A stretch of DNA of 64,000 bases, taken from positions 5,952,001 to 6,016,000 of the forward strand of contig NZ_CP054923.1 in assembly GCF_013364215.1 (NCBI RefSeq). The letters are read 5' to 3'. Positions 8,377 through 18,134 of this stretch are shown piece by piece. This stretch comes from Verrucosispora sp. NA02020. GTDB taxonomy: Bacteria; Actinomycetota; Actinomycetes; Mycobacteriales; Micromonosporaceae. Position numbers and translations under genes: made by a program. Position 1 is the stretch's first letter. Each line of letters starts with the position of its first letter. The notes beneath the pieces are model-generated. The model was not told the DNA's origin. It worked only from the letters and a program-made list of their open reading frames with translations, and did no database searches.

Positions 8377-8430
8377 GTTAGGAAGGGCCCCTTCCTATGC
8401 ACGAGGCGTTAGAAAGGGGCCCTTCCTTAC
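8377..8430. repeat. Dispersed intergenic hairpin repeat, copy A
   Basis: A 15-bp stem (8377-8391 with 8416-8430, one mismatch) around a loop holding ATGCACGAGGCGTTA. It sits between the convergent sortase and glutamate dehydrogenase genes and may serve both as terminator. Related copies lie at 23301, 32519, 41604 and 41686. Confidence 0.85.
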
Positions 8431-8433
8431 ATG

Positions 8434-11400
8434 TCAGCTGGCTGAGGAGGTCCGCACCAGCGTCCGGATCTGCCGCAGCAGCACCGAGAGCGCGGCCAGG
8501 TCGGCGCGGGACTCGTCGAACTCCCCCATCGCCCGCTCGGCGCGGTGGATCGAGGTGGCGTTCGACTGTTCCCACTGCTGCACCCGCTCCGACGGCGAAA
8601 GGTCACCCGGCGTGGAGTCGAGCACCTCCCCGGTGAGCGCGGCCAACGCGGCGTACAGGTCGTAGCGCAGCGCCATCCGGGCCAGCGTCTGCCAGCGGTC
8701 CTCGCGAGGCAGCAGGGAGATCTTCGACAGCAGCGAGTCGACCCGGAACCGGTTCGAGAGCACGAAGTAGACCGAGGCCACCTCGCTCACGTTCCGCCCG
8801 CTGCCGGCCGCGGTCTCCACCACGTCCAGCAGACCGAAGCTGTACATCAGGCGGGTGTTGCGCTCGGCCAGCTCACGCGGCACGCCCCGCTCGGTCATCG
8901 AGTCGATGTGCGCCGCGATGCCCTCCCGCTCGGTGCCGTAGAACAGCGTCTCCAGCTTCGGCAGCAGCTCCGCCACGCCCTCCCGCAACCGGGCGATCTC
9001 GGCCGGCACGTCCAGCGGCGAACGCCGGTTGGTGACCAGCCAGCGCACCGCCCGGTCGAGCAGCCGCCGGGTGTCCAGGTAGGCGCTGGTCTGCAACTCC
9101 GGGTCGACGCGGTTGTCCAGGGCTTCGATGGCGTCCCAGACCTCCCGCAACCCGAACACCTCGCGGACCACCACGTACGCCCGGATGACGTCGGCGGCGG
9201 TGGCGGCGGTCTCCTCGACCACCCGATAGACGAACGAGATGCCGCCCCGGTTGATCGCCTCGTTGACCAGCACCGTGGTCACGATGTCGCGACGCAGCCG
9301 GTGCCGGTCCATCCGGTCGGCGAACCGCTCCCGCATCGGGGTCGGGAAGTAGTTGACCAACACCTCGTTGGTCCACTCCTCGTCGGCCAACCCCTCGGCG
9401 ATGATCTCCTTCTCCAGGGCGATCTTCACGTACGCGAGCAGCACCGCGAACTCCGGCGCGGTCAGCCCGGACTCGGCGCGTACCGCCAGTTCCTCGTCCG
9501 GCGGCAACGCCTCCAGCGCCCGGTTCAACTCGCCGGAGCGTTCCAGGTGGGTGATCATCCGCCGGTGCACCGGCAGCAGCGACGCGGCCTGCGTCTGGGC
9601 GTTGTTGATCGCGCGGGCCTGGTCGTAGTTGTCCCGCAGCACCAGCTCGGCGACCTCGTCGGTCATCCGGGCCAGCAGGTCGTCCCGCTCGGGGACGGAC
9701 AACTCGCCGTCGGCCACCGCCGTGTTCAGCAGGATCTTGATGTTCACCTCGTGGTCGGAGCAGTCCACCCCGGCCGCGTTGTCGATGAAGTCGGTGTACA
9801 TCCGGCCGCCCGACTGGGCGTACTCGATCCGGCCCTGCTGGGTGAAGCCCAGGTTGCCGCCCTCGCCGACCACCCGGCAGCGCAGGCTGCGCCCGTCCAC
9901 CCGGATCGCGTCGTTGGACTTGTCGCCCACCTCGCCGTTGGTCTGGGTGGAGGCCTTGACGTAGGTGCCGATGCCGCCGTTCCAGAACAGGTCGACCGGT
10001 GCGGTGACGATCGCCTTCATCAACTCCTGCGGGCTGATCTGCGTCACGTCGTCGGGCAGCCCGAGCACGGCGCGGACCTGCGGCGACACCGGCACCGACT
10101 TCGCGGTACGCGGGTAGACGCCGCCGCCCGCCGAGATCAGCTCGGTGTGGTAGTCCTCCCAGGTCGAACGGGAGAGCTCGAACAGCCGTTTGCGCTCGAC
10201 GAACGAGGTGGCCGCATCCGGATTCGGGTCCAGGAAGATGTGCCGGTGGTCGAAGGCGGCCACCAACCGGATGTGCTCGGAGAGCAGCATCCCGTTGCCG
10301 AACACGTCGCCGGACATGTCGCCGACGCCGACCACGGTGAAGTCCTGGCTCTGGGTGTCGTGGCCCAGCTCGCGGAAGTGCCGCTTGACCGACTCCCAGG
10401 CACCCCGGGCGGTGATGCCCATCTTCTTGTGGTCGTACCCCGCCGAACCGCCGGAGGCGAACGCGTCGCCCATCCAGAAGTTGTGTGCGACGGAGATCTC
10501 GTTGGCGATGTCGGAGAAGGTCGCGGTGCCCTTGTCGGCCGCCACCACCATGTACGGGTCGTCGCTGTCGTGCCGGACCACGTCGTCGGGCGGCACGATG
10601 TCACCGGCCACGATGTTGTCGGTGACGTCCAGCAGCGCCGAGATGAACTCCTTGTAGCAGAGCACGGCCTCGTCCCGGTCGCCCGGCTTCTGCTTGAGCA
10701 CGAAGCCGCCCTTGGCGCCCACCGGCACGATCACCGCGTTCTTGACCATCTGCGCCTTGACCAGGCCGAGCACCTCGGTGCGGAAGTCCTCCCGCCGGTC
10801 GGACCAGCGCAGCCCGCCCCTGGCCACCGGCCCGAACCGCAGGTGCACACCCTCGAACCGGGGCGAGTAGACGAAGATCTCGAACTTCGGCCGGGGCGCC
10901 GGCAGGTCCGGGATGGCCTGCGGGTCGAGCTTGAACGCCACGTACGACTTGGGCCGCCCGCCGACCGGCTTCTGGTAGAAGCTGGTCCGCAGGGTGGCCT
11001 GGATCAGGTTCAGGTACGCCCGCAGGATGCGGTCCTGGTCCAGGCTGGCCACGTCGTCGAGCGCGGCGTCGATCTCGGAGACCAGCTCCGCCGCCCGCTC
11101 CTCCCGCTGCTCGGCGGTGAGCGACCCCGGTTCGAACCGCGCCTCGAAGAGCCGCACCAGCAGTGTGGCCATGACGGGGTACGCGATGAACGTGGACTCC
11201 ATGTAGTCCTGGGAGAAGACGGTGCCGGTCTGACGCAGGTACTTCGCGTACGCGCGCAGCACCACCACCTGCCGCCAGGTGAGCCCGGCGCGCAGCACCA
11301 GCTCGTTGAAGCCGTCCACCTCGGCCTCGCCCCGCCACGCCGCCGCGAAGGCGTTCTCCACGTGCGGGCGGACCTCGGCCAGCTCCTGGTGGCCCTCGGG

Positions 11401-13485
11401 CAGGCGCAGCCCGAAGTCGTACAGCCAGATCCGGCCGTCGACGCGTTCCACCTCGTACGGGTGCTCGTCGACCACCTTCACGCCGAGCGAGTGCAGCACC
11501 GGCAGCACCGCGGAGAGCATCATCGGCTCGCCGTAGCGGTAGACCTTGAACCGGACGTCCATCGACTCGTCGACATCGGACCGGACGACCGCCCGCGGCA
11601 ACGGCTGCTTGCGGAACAGGTGCATCTCGAGCTGGCCGGACTCCTCCAGCAGCTCCAGCTTGGCCAGGTCCTTCATCGCCTCGTACGGCGTGTGCCCGTC
11701 CTTGTAGCCCTCCGGGAACGCGTCGGCGTACCGGGCGAACAGGTGTTTGGCCTGCTCGTCACCGAGCTTGCGTTCCAGCACCAGCCGGTAGTCGTCGTCC
11801 CACAGCCGGGTGGCGTCGGCCAGTTCCTCGGCGAGCAGGTCGGCGTCGATGTCCCCGGGCGGGCTGCTCGGGTCGGTACGCACGATGAAGTGCACCCGGG
11901 CCAGCATCGACTCGGTGACACGGGTGGTGTAGTCCACCCCGACCCCGTTCAGCTCGCGCAGCAGGATGTCCTGCATGCGCAGCCGGTTCTGGGTGGTGAA
12001 CCGGTCCCGGGGCAGATAGATCAGGCAGGAGATGAACCGCCCGTACGCGTCCCGGCGCAGGAACACCCGCAGTTGCCGGCGACCCGCCATCCGCAGTACG
12101 CCGATCACCGCGTGGTAGAGGTCGTCGGTCTTGATCTGGAACAGCTCGTCGCGCGGGTACGTCTCCAGGATCTGCAACAGGTCCTTGCCGGAGTGGCTGC
12201 GCTGGCTCAGTCCGGAACGGTCCAGCACCTCGGCGACCTTGCGTCGCACCACCGGCAGCTCCTGCACGCTGGTCCGGTACGCGGCGGTGGAGAAGAGCCC
12301 GAGGAACCGCCGCTCGCCCACCACCCGACCGTCGGCGTCGAAGATCTTGAAGCCGATGTAGTCGAGGTACGCCGAGCGGTGCACGGTGGCCCGCGAGTTC
12401 GCCTTGGTGATGATCAGCAGGCGCTTCTCGGTGACCTTCTCGTGCGCCTCGGGTGTCATCGACGACAGCGCCCGCGCCTCCGGCGAGTCCTGCCGCAGGA
12501 TGCCCAGCCCGGTGCCGAGCACCGCCTCCAGCGCCGGCCCGCTCTCGGCCGAGTTCTGCACCAGCCGGTACTCGCGGTACCCGAGGAAGGTGAAGTGGTC
12601 GTGGGCCAACCAGCGCAGCAGCTCGACCGAGTCGGTGATGTCCTTCTCCGGCACCGGCGGCCGGTTGTCGCTGGTCCGCGCGGCGGCCAGCTCGTCGGCG
12701 AGGGAGAGGGCCCGCTGGCGCATCTTGGGCCAGTCCTCGACGGCCTCGCGCACGTCGGTGAGCACCCGCTGCAACTCGCGGCGCAGCTTGTCGCGTACCT
12801 CCTGGTCGCGGACCGGGTCGATCTCGATCCGCATCCAGCTCTCGACCAGGTCACCGTCGATCGCGTCGTCCGGCTCCACGTCGGCGGCGACCTCGACCAG
12901 TCGTCCCAGCGGCTCACGGCGCACCACGACCAGCGGGTGCACCAGCAGGTGCACGTCCAGGTGGTGGCTGTTGAGCAGGGCGGTCACCGAGTCGACCAGG
13001 AACGGCATGTCGTCGGTGACGATCTCGACGACGCTGTGGTGCTGCTCCGCGTCGGGTGAGTGGATCCGCAGCTTCAACTCGCCCGGCACCCGCTGGTCGG
13101 CGAGCTGGCGGTGGGCGCGTGCGGCGTCGAGCATCTCCTCGGCGGTGAAGCCGATCAGCTCCTCGTCCGGCGCGAACCGCCAGAACCGACCCACCAGGGT
13201 CGCCGCGTCGTGGTCGTCGCCGGCGAGGGCGACCGCCTGGGCCACCAACCGCTCGGCGTTGGGCACCGGCTCGTCGAGTTCGGCGTCCTCCACGTCGTCC
13301 GCCAGCGCCTCTGGTGGCAGACCCAGGTCGTAGAGGGTGTCGATGCTCGAACCGGTCATCCCGGTCGTTCCTGTGTCGAGTCGGCCGTAGCCGTCTCCGT
13401 CGGTCGCCGTGTCGAAGCTGTCGTCCCGGCCGGTGTCAGCCTGCCGGAGGTCGGGTCCCGGTTTGATCGCCGGACGCCGGTCCAT
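8434..13485 (-). CDS. gdh: NAD-specific glutamate dehydrogenase, 180-kDa class
   Basis: 1683 residues from the ATG at 13485, which has GAGGGGAG 9 nt upstream; an upstream start at 13524 lacks such a site. The protein catalyses NAD-linked oxidation of glutamate to 2-oxoglutarate and ammonia in the cytoplasm, chiefly for glutamate catabolism. Its length matches the large GDH first described in Streptomyces clavuligerus. The N-terminal 650 residues carry ACT-like regulatory regions, the central part holds the dehydrogenase core with GAKGGFVLK near residue 920 and a Gly-rich NAD site (GVGDMSGDVFGNGML), and the C-terminal third is helical. It stands alone, convergent with the sortase. A TAGGCT box at 13536-13541 is a plausible -10. 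Confidence 0.95.
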   Translation of the reverse strand: MDRRPAIKPGPDLRQADTGRDDSFDTATDGDGYGRLDTGTTGMTGSSIDTLYDLGLPPEALADDVEDAELDEPVPNAERLVAQAVALAGDDHDAATLVGRFWRFAPDEELIGFTAEEMLDAARAHRQLADQRVPGELKLRIHSPDAEQHHSVVEIVTDDMPFLVDSVTALLNSHHLDVHLLVHPLVVVRREPLGRLVEVAADVEPDDAIDGDLVESWMRIEIDPVRDQEVRDKLRRELQRVLTDVREAVEDWPKMRQRALSLADELAAARTSDNRPPVPEKDITDSVELLRWLAHDHFTFLGYREYRLVQNSAESGPALEAVLGTGLGILRQDSPEARALSSMTPEAHEKVTEKRLLIITKANSRATVHRSAYLDYIGFKIFDADGRVVGERRFLGLFSTAAYRTSVQELPVVRRKVAEVLDRSGLSQRSHSGKDLLQILETYPRDELFQIKTDDLYHAVIGVLRMAGRRQLRVFLRRDAYGRFISCLIYLPRDRFTTQNRLRMQDILLRELNGVGVDYTTRVTESMLARVHFIVRTDPSSPPGDIDADLLAEELADATRLWDDDYRLVLERKLGDEQAKHLFARYADAFPEGYKDGHTPYEAMKDLAKLELLEESGQLEMHLFRKQPLPRAVVRSDVDESMDVRFKVYRYGEPMMLSAVLPVLHSLGVKVVDEHPYEVERVDGRIWLYDFGLRLPEGHQELAEVRPHVENAFAAAWRGEAEVDGFNELVLRAGLTWRQVVVLRAYAKYLRQTGTVFSQDYMESTFIAYPVMATLLVRLFEARFEPGSLTAEQREERAAELVSEIDAALDDVASLDQDRILRAYLNLIQATLRTSFYQKPVGGRPKSYVAFKLDPQAIPDLPAPRPKFEIFVYSPRFEGVHLRFGPVARGGLRWSDRREDFRTEVLGLVKAQMVKNAVIVPVGAKGGFVLKQKPGDRDEAVLCYKEFISALLDVTDNIVAGDIVPPDDVVRHDSDDPYMVVAADKGTATFSDIANEISVAHNFWMGDAFASGGSAGYDHKKMGITARGAWESVKRHFRELGHDTQSQDFTVVGVGDMSGDVFGNGMLLSEHIRLVAAFDHRHIFLDPNPDAATSFVERKRLFELSRSTWEDYHTELISAGGGVYPRTAKSVPVSPQVRAVLGLPDDVTQISPQELMKAIVTAPVDLFWNGGIGTYVKASTQTNGEVGDKSNDAIRVDGRSLRCRVVGEGGNLGFTQQGRIEYAQSGGRMYTDFIDNAAGVDCSDHEVNIKILLNTAVADGELSVPERDDLLARMTDEVAELVLRDNYDQARAINNAQTQAASLLPVHRRMITHLERSGELNRALEALPPDEELAVRAESGLTAPEFAVLLAYVKIALEKEIIAEGLADEEWTNEVLVNYFPTPMRERFADRMDRHRLRRDIVTTVLVNEAINRGGISFVYRVVEETAATAADVIRAYVVVREVFGLREVWDAIEALDNRVDPELQTSAYLDTRRLLDRAVRWLVTNRRSPLDVPAEIARLREGVAELLPKLETLFYGTEREGIAAHIDSMTERGVPRELAERNTRLMYSFGLLDVVETAAGSGRNVSEVASVYFVLSNRFRVDSLLSKISLLPREDRWQTLARMALRYDLYAALAALTGEVLDSTPGDLSPSERVQQWEQSNATSIHRAERAMGEFDESRADLAALSVLLRQIRTLVRTSSAS

Positions 13486-13535
13486 TCGGTGCCACTCCCC
13501 TCGACCCACCGCGTTGTGGGTCACTCTCGACGCCC

Positions 13536-13541
13536 AGCCTA
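13536..13541 (-). promoter_or_regulatory. Candidate -10 box of gdh
   Basis: TAGGCT on the minus strand, 50 bases before the gdh start. No good -35 box is visible, so this is a moderate call. Confidence 0.35.
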
Positions 13542-13775
13542 GGCCAGACCGACCGGTCGCCCCGTCGGCGTACCACCAGCCGGACTTCCGGTGCGTGACG
13601 TCGTCCTTTCGCCCGTTGCGGTACGAGGTTCGGCCGGGTCAGGAGTACCCCGCCAGATGTTGTTCATCACACCGGCGCGGCCCCGTCTTTCGCCCACCTG
13701 GGACATCACGGGGCAACCCCAGGTGCCGCGGCGTACTAGCGTGCAGGGCAGCCCGAGCAGGAGGACCCCAGGCTG

Positions 13776-15728
13776 ATGCACCGTGCGTACCGCAACCGTC
13801 ACGTCTCGTCACGATTGGCCGCTGTCGCCGCCTGCCTCGTGATCTCGGCCACTCTGGTCGCCTGCTCCGGTGAGGACGGCCCGGAACGCAGCGTGGACGC
13901 CTTCCTCTCCGGCTGGCCCACGGGTGATCTCCAGGCGGTCGGCTTCGTCGACCCGACCGGCAGCCGGCTGGCCGCCGCCGACGTCGCTCGGGAGATCAAG
14001 GAGCTCTCCGGCGAACTGGCCGAGACGCCGCCCAAGCTGAGTCGACAGGGCAAGCCCACGGTGGAACAGGAGACCGCGACCAGCACCGTCCGCGTCGAGT
14101 GGACGCTGCCCGGCGACGTCACGTGGACGTACGACCGGCCGGTCCGGCTGGTCAAGGGACGCGACGACGTCTGGCAGGTGATCTGGGAGCCGCAGGTCCT
14201 CGCCGAGCAGCTCACCCGCGGCGACCGGCTCGGTCTGCGGCGCGACCCGGCACCCCGCGCCGGGCTGCTCGACGGTGCCGGCGCACCGCTGGTGGCCCCC
14301 CGGGCGGTGGTCCGGGTCGGGTTGGAACCCCGCGCGGTGACCGACGTGAAGGCCGTCACCCGCGACCTGGACGCGGCGTTCCGGGCGATCCGCCCGGCGA
14401 TCACCCCGCCGGTCGACCTGTCCGGTCTGGCCGACCGACTCGACGAGGCGAAGCCGGACGCGTTCGTCGAGGTGGTCACGCTGCGCGACGAGGCGTTCCA
14501 GCAGATCAAGTCACGGATCGACGGCCTGCCCGGGGCCATCACCCAGAACGACGAGTTGGATCTCGCCCCCACCCGTGAGTTCGCCCGCGCGGTGCTCGGC
14601 ACGGTCGACCCGGCCCAGGCCGACGACCTGACCAAGTTCCCGGACCGCTACTCCCCTGGCGACATGGTCGGGCACGGCGGCTTGCAGGGCCGCTGGGACG
14701 AACGGCTCCGCGGCGTGCCGGGCCTCACCGTGGTGGTCACCCGGGCGTCGGCGACCGGCACGGTGGAACGCACCGGCACCGAACTGTTCCGGCATGACCC
14801 GAAGCCCGGCGAGCCGGTGCGGACCAGCCTCGACGTGGCCACCCAGAACGCGGCCGACCAGGCGCTGCGCGGCGAGCGGCGACGCTCCGCCCTCGTCGCC
14901 GTCCGGATCGGCGACGGCGCGGTGCTCGCCTCCGCCAACGGCCCCGGTGCCGCCGGGGAGAACCTGGCCTTCACCGCCCAGGTCCCGCCGGGCTCCACGT
15001 TCAAGATGGTCAGCGCGCTCGGGCTGGTGGAACGCGGCGCGGTGACCCCGGACACCCGGGTCGACTGCCCCAAGACCCAGGTCGTCGACGGCCGGTCGTT
15101 CAAGAACTCGAACGACTTCGCCCTCGGCGAGGTGCCCTTCCGCACCGTCTTCGCCCGGTCCTGCAACACCACGTTCGCTGCCCTGGCACCGCAGCTCGGC
15201 GGCGACGGACTGGCCGCGACCGGCCGGACGCTCGGCCTGGAGGGCCAGTGGACGGTCGGGCTCGACGCCTTCACCGGCAAGGTCTCCGCGAACGGCGGCG
15301 CCACCGAGCAGGCCGCCGCCGCGATCGGCCAGGGCACGACCCTGGTCAGCCCGTTGGCCATGGCGGCGGCGACCGCAGCGGTGGCCAAGGGCGGTTTCAC
15401 CCCGCCGAAGCTGGTGCTGGACCCCGCGCCCGAGGCGACGGCCGCGCCGGGACCGGAGCTGAACGCCGAGGCGGTGGCGGCGGTTCGGGGGATGATGCGC
15501 GAGGTCGTGACCAGCGGCACCGGCAGCGCGTTGAAGGACGCCCCGGGCGGGCCGGTGCACGGCAAGACCGGCACCGCCGAGTACGACGACGACCCGAAGA
15601 ACACCCACGCCTGGTTCGTCGGCTGGCAGGGCGATGTCGCCTTCGCCGTCTTCGTGGAGAAGGGCGGCTCGGGTAGCGGCACCGCCGTGCCGATCGCCGA
15701 GCGATTCCTGCGCGCGCTGTCCCGCTGA
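13776..15728 (+). CDS. Class B penicillin-binding protein, lipoprotein type with MecA-N-like domain
   Basis: 650 residues. The N-terminus carries a signal with lipobox LVACSG, so the protein is probably anchored outside the membrane by a lipidated Cys. Residues about 35-140 resemble the NTF2-like MecA N-terminal domain, then a dimerisation region and a transpeptidase domain with STFK (Ser407), SCN (Ser462) and KTG (Lys597). It should cross-link peptidoglycan D,D-peptides and bind beta-lactams. The domain order is that of PbpA/PBP2a-like proteins of actinobacteria, several of which have low beta-lactam affinity. CAGGAGGA lies about 13 nt before the ATG. It ends 4 bases before the convergent arginase-family gene. 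Confidence 0.92.
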   Translation: MHRAYRNRHVSSRLAAVAACLVISATLVACSGEDGPERSVDAFLSGWPTGDLQAVGFVDPTGSRLAAADVAREIKELSGELAETPPKLSRQGKPTVEQETATSTVRVEWTLPGDVTWTYDRPVRLVKGRDDVWQVIWEPQVLAEQLTRGDRLGLRRDPAPRAGLLDGAGAPLVAPRAVVRVGLEPRAVTDVKAVTRDLDAAFRAIRPAITPPVDLSGLADRLDEAKPDAFVEVVTLRDEAFQQIKSRIDGLPGAITQNDELDLAPTREFARAVLGTVDPAQADDLTKFPDRYSPGDMVGHGGLQGRWDERLRGVPGLTVVVTRASATGTVERTGTELFRHDPKPGEPVRTSLDVATQNAADQALRGERRRSALVAVRIGDGAVLASANGPGAAGENLAFTAQVPPGSTFKMVSALGLVERGAVTPDTRVDCPKTQVVDGRSFKNSNDFALGEVPFRTVFARSCNTTFAALAPQLGGDGLAATGRTLGLEGQWTVGLDAFTGKVSANGGATEQAAAAIGQGTTLVSPLAMAAATAAVAKGGFTPPKLVLDPAPEATAAPGPELNAEAVAAVRGMMREVVTSGTGSALKDAPGGPVHGKTGTAEYDDDPKNTHAWFVGWQGDVAFAVFVEKGGSGSGTAVPIAERFLRALSR

Positions 15729-15732
15729 CGGC

Positions 15733-16995
15733 TCAGGCGGTCAGACCGCCCGGTGCCGACGCGGGCCGGGTCACGTCGTCGGCCGGGTCGACGTCGTCGA
15801 CTTCGGCCTCGTCGGAGTCGACGACGCCCGGTTCCGACTCCGGGTACGCGCCGTCCGGTTCCGACGTCGGGTACGCGCCGTCCGGTTCCGGCTCCCGGTC
15901 GGTCCGGGCGTCCCGCTCGGGTTCGCCCCGGCGCTCGTCGGTCGGCGGGGCAGCGGCGACCGGTGGCACCACCGGCAGGAGCGGTCCGGCCGGTGGCGGG
16001 TCGACCGGGTCGAGGCCCCGGCGCGGGGCCGGAGCGGGACGCTCGACGGGCTCGGGACGCAGCCGGGGCGGCACCGAGCCGGGCGCGGTCACCGGGCGCA
16101 GCCCGGCCACCAGCGTGTTGACGATCTCGGCCGCGTACGCGCCGTCCGGGTCGTAGTCGGGGTCGAAGACGGTCAGCTCGACGCCGAGGCAGTGCGGGGT
16201 GTCGACCAGCCCGGCGAGCAGGATCTCCAGCTCGGCGAAGGCGATCCCACCCGGGTCGGGCGCGTCGACCGCCGGCATCACGGCCGGGTCGAGGACGTCC
16301 ACATCGACGTGTACCCAGTAACCGGCGCAGTCGGCGAGCTGCTCGTGCGTCCACTGGGCGGTGCGGGCGGCGCCCTCGGCCCGCAGCGCCGGGACCGGCC
16401 GGGTCAGGATCCCGGCGGCCTGGAGGTCCAACCGGTACTCGTCCTGGGCACGGATGCCGAGCACCACCACGTCGATGTCCCGGAAGTACGGGCGTCGCCC
16501 CTCGATCGCCGCCAGGTCGGCCTGACCTCGGCCGGTGACCAGGGCGAGGTCCTCACCGGCCGCAGCGCCCACGTAGGAGGCGTTGCCCGGATGCCGGAAG
16601 TCGGAGTGCCCGTCCACGAAGACCAGGCCGATCCGGCCGCCCACCGCCTCGCCGAGCCGATGCATGGCCAGTGCCGAGCCGAGCAGGATCGAGCAGTCGC
16701 CACCCAGGATCACCGGGAACTCACCCCGGTCGATGATCGCGCCGATCCGGTCGGCCAACCCCACCGAGTAGTCGGCGATCTCCCGGGCGTGGCACACCCC
16801 GTCGCCCGGCCGCCAGTCCCCGGCGTCGTACCGGGGCGGCGTCAGATGACCGGCGTCACGGGCCCGCAGCCGGGGCAGCAGACCCTGGTCACGCAGTGCG
16901 CCGGGCGCCTTGCCGCAGCCCGGCACCGAGGTCGGCGTGGGTGGTCGCAGACCGAGGTTGCTCGGCGCGTCGAGGACGGCGATCCGACGCATCAT
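15733..16995 (-). CDS. Arginase/agmatinase-family ureohydrolase with long disordered tail
   Basis: 420 residues. The first 300 form a ureohydrolase fold with the metal-binding motifs GGDCS, DGHSDF and HVDVDVLDP followed by MPAVDAPDPGG. The His normally found in GGDHS, a manganese ligand, is Cys here. The last 115 residues are a Pro, Glu and Asp-rich tail with a small repeat (DGAYPTSEP, DGAYPESEP), not part of the usual domain. Possible substrates are arginine, agmatine or formiminoglutamate; neighbours do not decide. ATGATG at 16995/16992 gives two equivalent starts. It lies downstream of the CnoX-like gene but is separated by a hairpin. Confidence 0.85.
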   Translation of the reverse strand: MMRRIAVLDAPSNLGLRPPTPTSVPGCGKAPGALRDQGLLPRLRARDAGHLTPPRYDAGDWRPGDGVCHAREIADYSVGLADRIGAIIDRGEFPVILGGDCSILLGSALAMHRLGEAVGGRIGLVFVDGHSDFRHPGNASYVGAAAGEDLALVTGRGQADLAAIEGRRPYFRDIDVVVLGIRAQDEYRLDLQAAGILTRPVPALRAEGAARTAQWTHEQLADCAGYWVHVDVDVLDPAVMPAVDAPDPGGIAFAELEILLAGLVDTPHCLGVELTVFDPDYDPDGAYAAEIVNTLVAGLRPVTAPGSVPPRLRPEPVERPAPAPRRGLDPVDPPPAGPLLPVVPPVAAAPPTDERRGEPERDARTDREPEPDGAYPTSEPDGAYPESEPGVVDSDEAEVDDVDPADDVTRPASAPGGLTA

Positions 16996-17004
16996 CGACC
17001 GCTT

Positions 17005-17048
17005 TCGTTCGCGACTGCGGGGCTCGCAAGCTCACTGCTCGCGCTCAC
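17005..17048. repeat. Dispersed GTTCGCGACTGCGGGGCTCGC repeat, copy 1
   Basis: A 44-base element reading (minus strand) GTGAGCGCGAGCAGTGAGC and on to GCAGTCGCGAACGA. A diverged copy lies at 21465-21513. Both start with GTGAGC and end with GGGAACGA or GCGAACGA. It lies just upstream of the arginase-family gene. Confidence 0.6.
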
Positions 17049-17073
17049 ATGGGCTCCCGTCCTCCGATGTCGG

Positions 17074-17098
17074 GCGGGCCGGCATCACGCCGGCCCGC
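17074..17098 (-). terminator. Terminator of the CnoX-like gene
   Basis: A perfect 10-bp stem (17074-17083 with 17089-17098) and a 5-base loop, 18 bases past the stop of the thioredoxin-TPR gene. Confidence 0.65.
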
Positions 17099-17116
17099 GC
17101 TGGCGTGGTAAGTGAC

Positions 17117-18031
17117 TCAGAACAGGGCGCTGGCCAGGGCCCGACGCGCCGACGCGACCGCCGGATCCTCCGGACCGGCGATGGTGAAGAGGCCGACCAG
17201 GTGCTGTCGTACCTTCTCCCGGTCCTCCCCGGTGGTCCGCCGGACCACCGAGACCAGCCGCTGGTACGCCTGCTCGGCCAGACCGCTGAGCACCTCGATG
17301 TCGGCGGCCAGCAGTTGCGCGTCGACGTCGTCGGGGTCGGACGCGGCGGTGGCGAGCGCCGCCTGCGGGTCCGCGCCGGCCACCCGGCGGGCCAGCCCGA
17401 CCTGGGCCAGCCCGGCCGCCGCCGCCGCGTCCGCCGGCGTCTCCGCCAGGATCTTGCGGTACGCCTGCTCGGCGGCGTCCAGGTCGCCGGTCATCAGGGC
17501 GTCGTCCGCCTCGTCCAGACGCGGGTCCTCCGGCTCGGCGACGGCCACGCCGCCGGCCTTGAGCACCGCCCCGATCCACTGGCGGAGCTGCGCCTCGGGG
17601 ACCACGCCGGAGAAGGCGTCGACCGGCTGCCCGCCGACCACCGCGTACACCATCGGGATGCCCTGCACCCGGAACATCTGCGCCAGTCGAGGGTTGGCGT
17701 CCACGTCGACCTTGGCGAGCACCCAGGCGCCGCCGCCCTCCGCCGCCAACCGCTCCAGCACCGGGGAGAGCTGCTTGCACGGCTCGCACCACTCGGCCCA
17801 GAAGTCCACCACCACGGGTGTGGTCAGCGAGCGCTCCAGCACCTCGGACTGGAAGGTCGCCTCCGTCACGTCGATGACGGTGACGCCGCCGCCGACGGGG
17901 TTGCCGGGCGCGGCGGCGGGCGGGCCGGACTGGGCCGGTGCCGGGGTGGGACTGGGCGCGGCGGGGCGCAACGCGCTGAGGTCGACCGCGCCGCGGGTGA
18001 AGATCGACGAGGTGATCCGTGGGTCGCTCAT
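17117..18031 (-). CDS. cnoX: Thioredoxin-TPR protein, CnoX/YbbN-like
   Basis: 304 residues: a Pro/Ala-rich N-terminal arm (1-48), a thioredoxin domain with WCEPC (Cys82 and Cys85), and C-terminal TPR-like helices from about 165. In E. coli the equivalent protein is a chaperedoxin that holds unfolded proteins and protects them from over-oxidation; the E. coli protein has lost the active CXXC, whereas this one keeps a CXXC and may retain redox activity. It lies downstream of icmA in the same direction, 101 bases away with a weak hairpin between. No clear Shine-Dalgarno site precedes the ATG. Confidence 0.88.
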   Translation of the reverse strand: MSDPRITSSIFTRGAVDLSALRPAAPSPTPAPAQSGPPAAAPGNPVGGGVTVIDVTEATFQSEVLERSLTTPVVVDFWAEWCEPCKQLSPVLERLAAEGGGAWVLAKVDVDANPRLAQMFRVQGIPMVYAVVGGQPVDAFSGVVPEAQLRQWIGAVLKAGGVAVAEPEDPRLDEADDALMTGDLDAAEQAYRKILAETPADAAAAAGLAQVGLARRVAGADPQAALATAASDPDDVDAQLLAADIEVLSGLAEQAYQRLVSVVRRTTGEDREKVRQHLVGLFTIAGPEDPAVASARRALASALF

Positions 18032-18110
18032 GGTTACCTAGTCTCGCACGCGATTTGCCGAACTCAGGTGCAGCCACCGCCCGTGCGGTTGCCGCTGTCG
18101 CCCCTGCCCA

Positions 18111-18134
18111 GACACCCCCGCCGGAGCGGGTGTC
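18111..18134 (-). terminator. Weak hairpin at the icmA stop
   Basis: A 9-bp stem with a 2-base bulge (18111-18117 with 18128-18134, plus an inner GC pair step) overlapping the icmA stop codon. It may separate icmA from cnoX transcription. Confidence 0.35.

Noticed and set aside
8545..13059. A 1504-residue open frame on the plus strand
   Set aside because: It lies opposite the glutamate dehydrogenase gene, has a His/Gln/Val/Arg-rich composition with no fold, and follows from the high third-position GC of the real gene.
13486..13775. A small gene or RNA between gdh and the penicillin-binding protein
   Set aside because: 290 bases with only promoter-like boxes; no frame with a start site or stable RNA fold that I could support.
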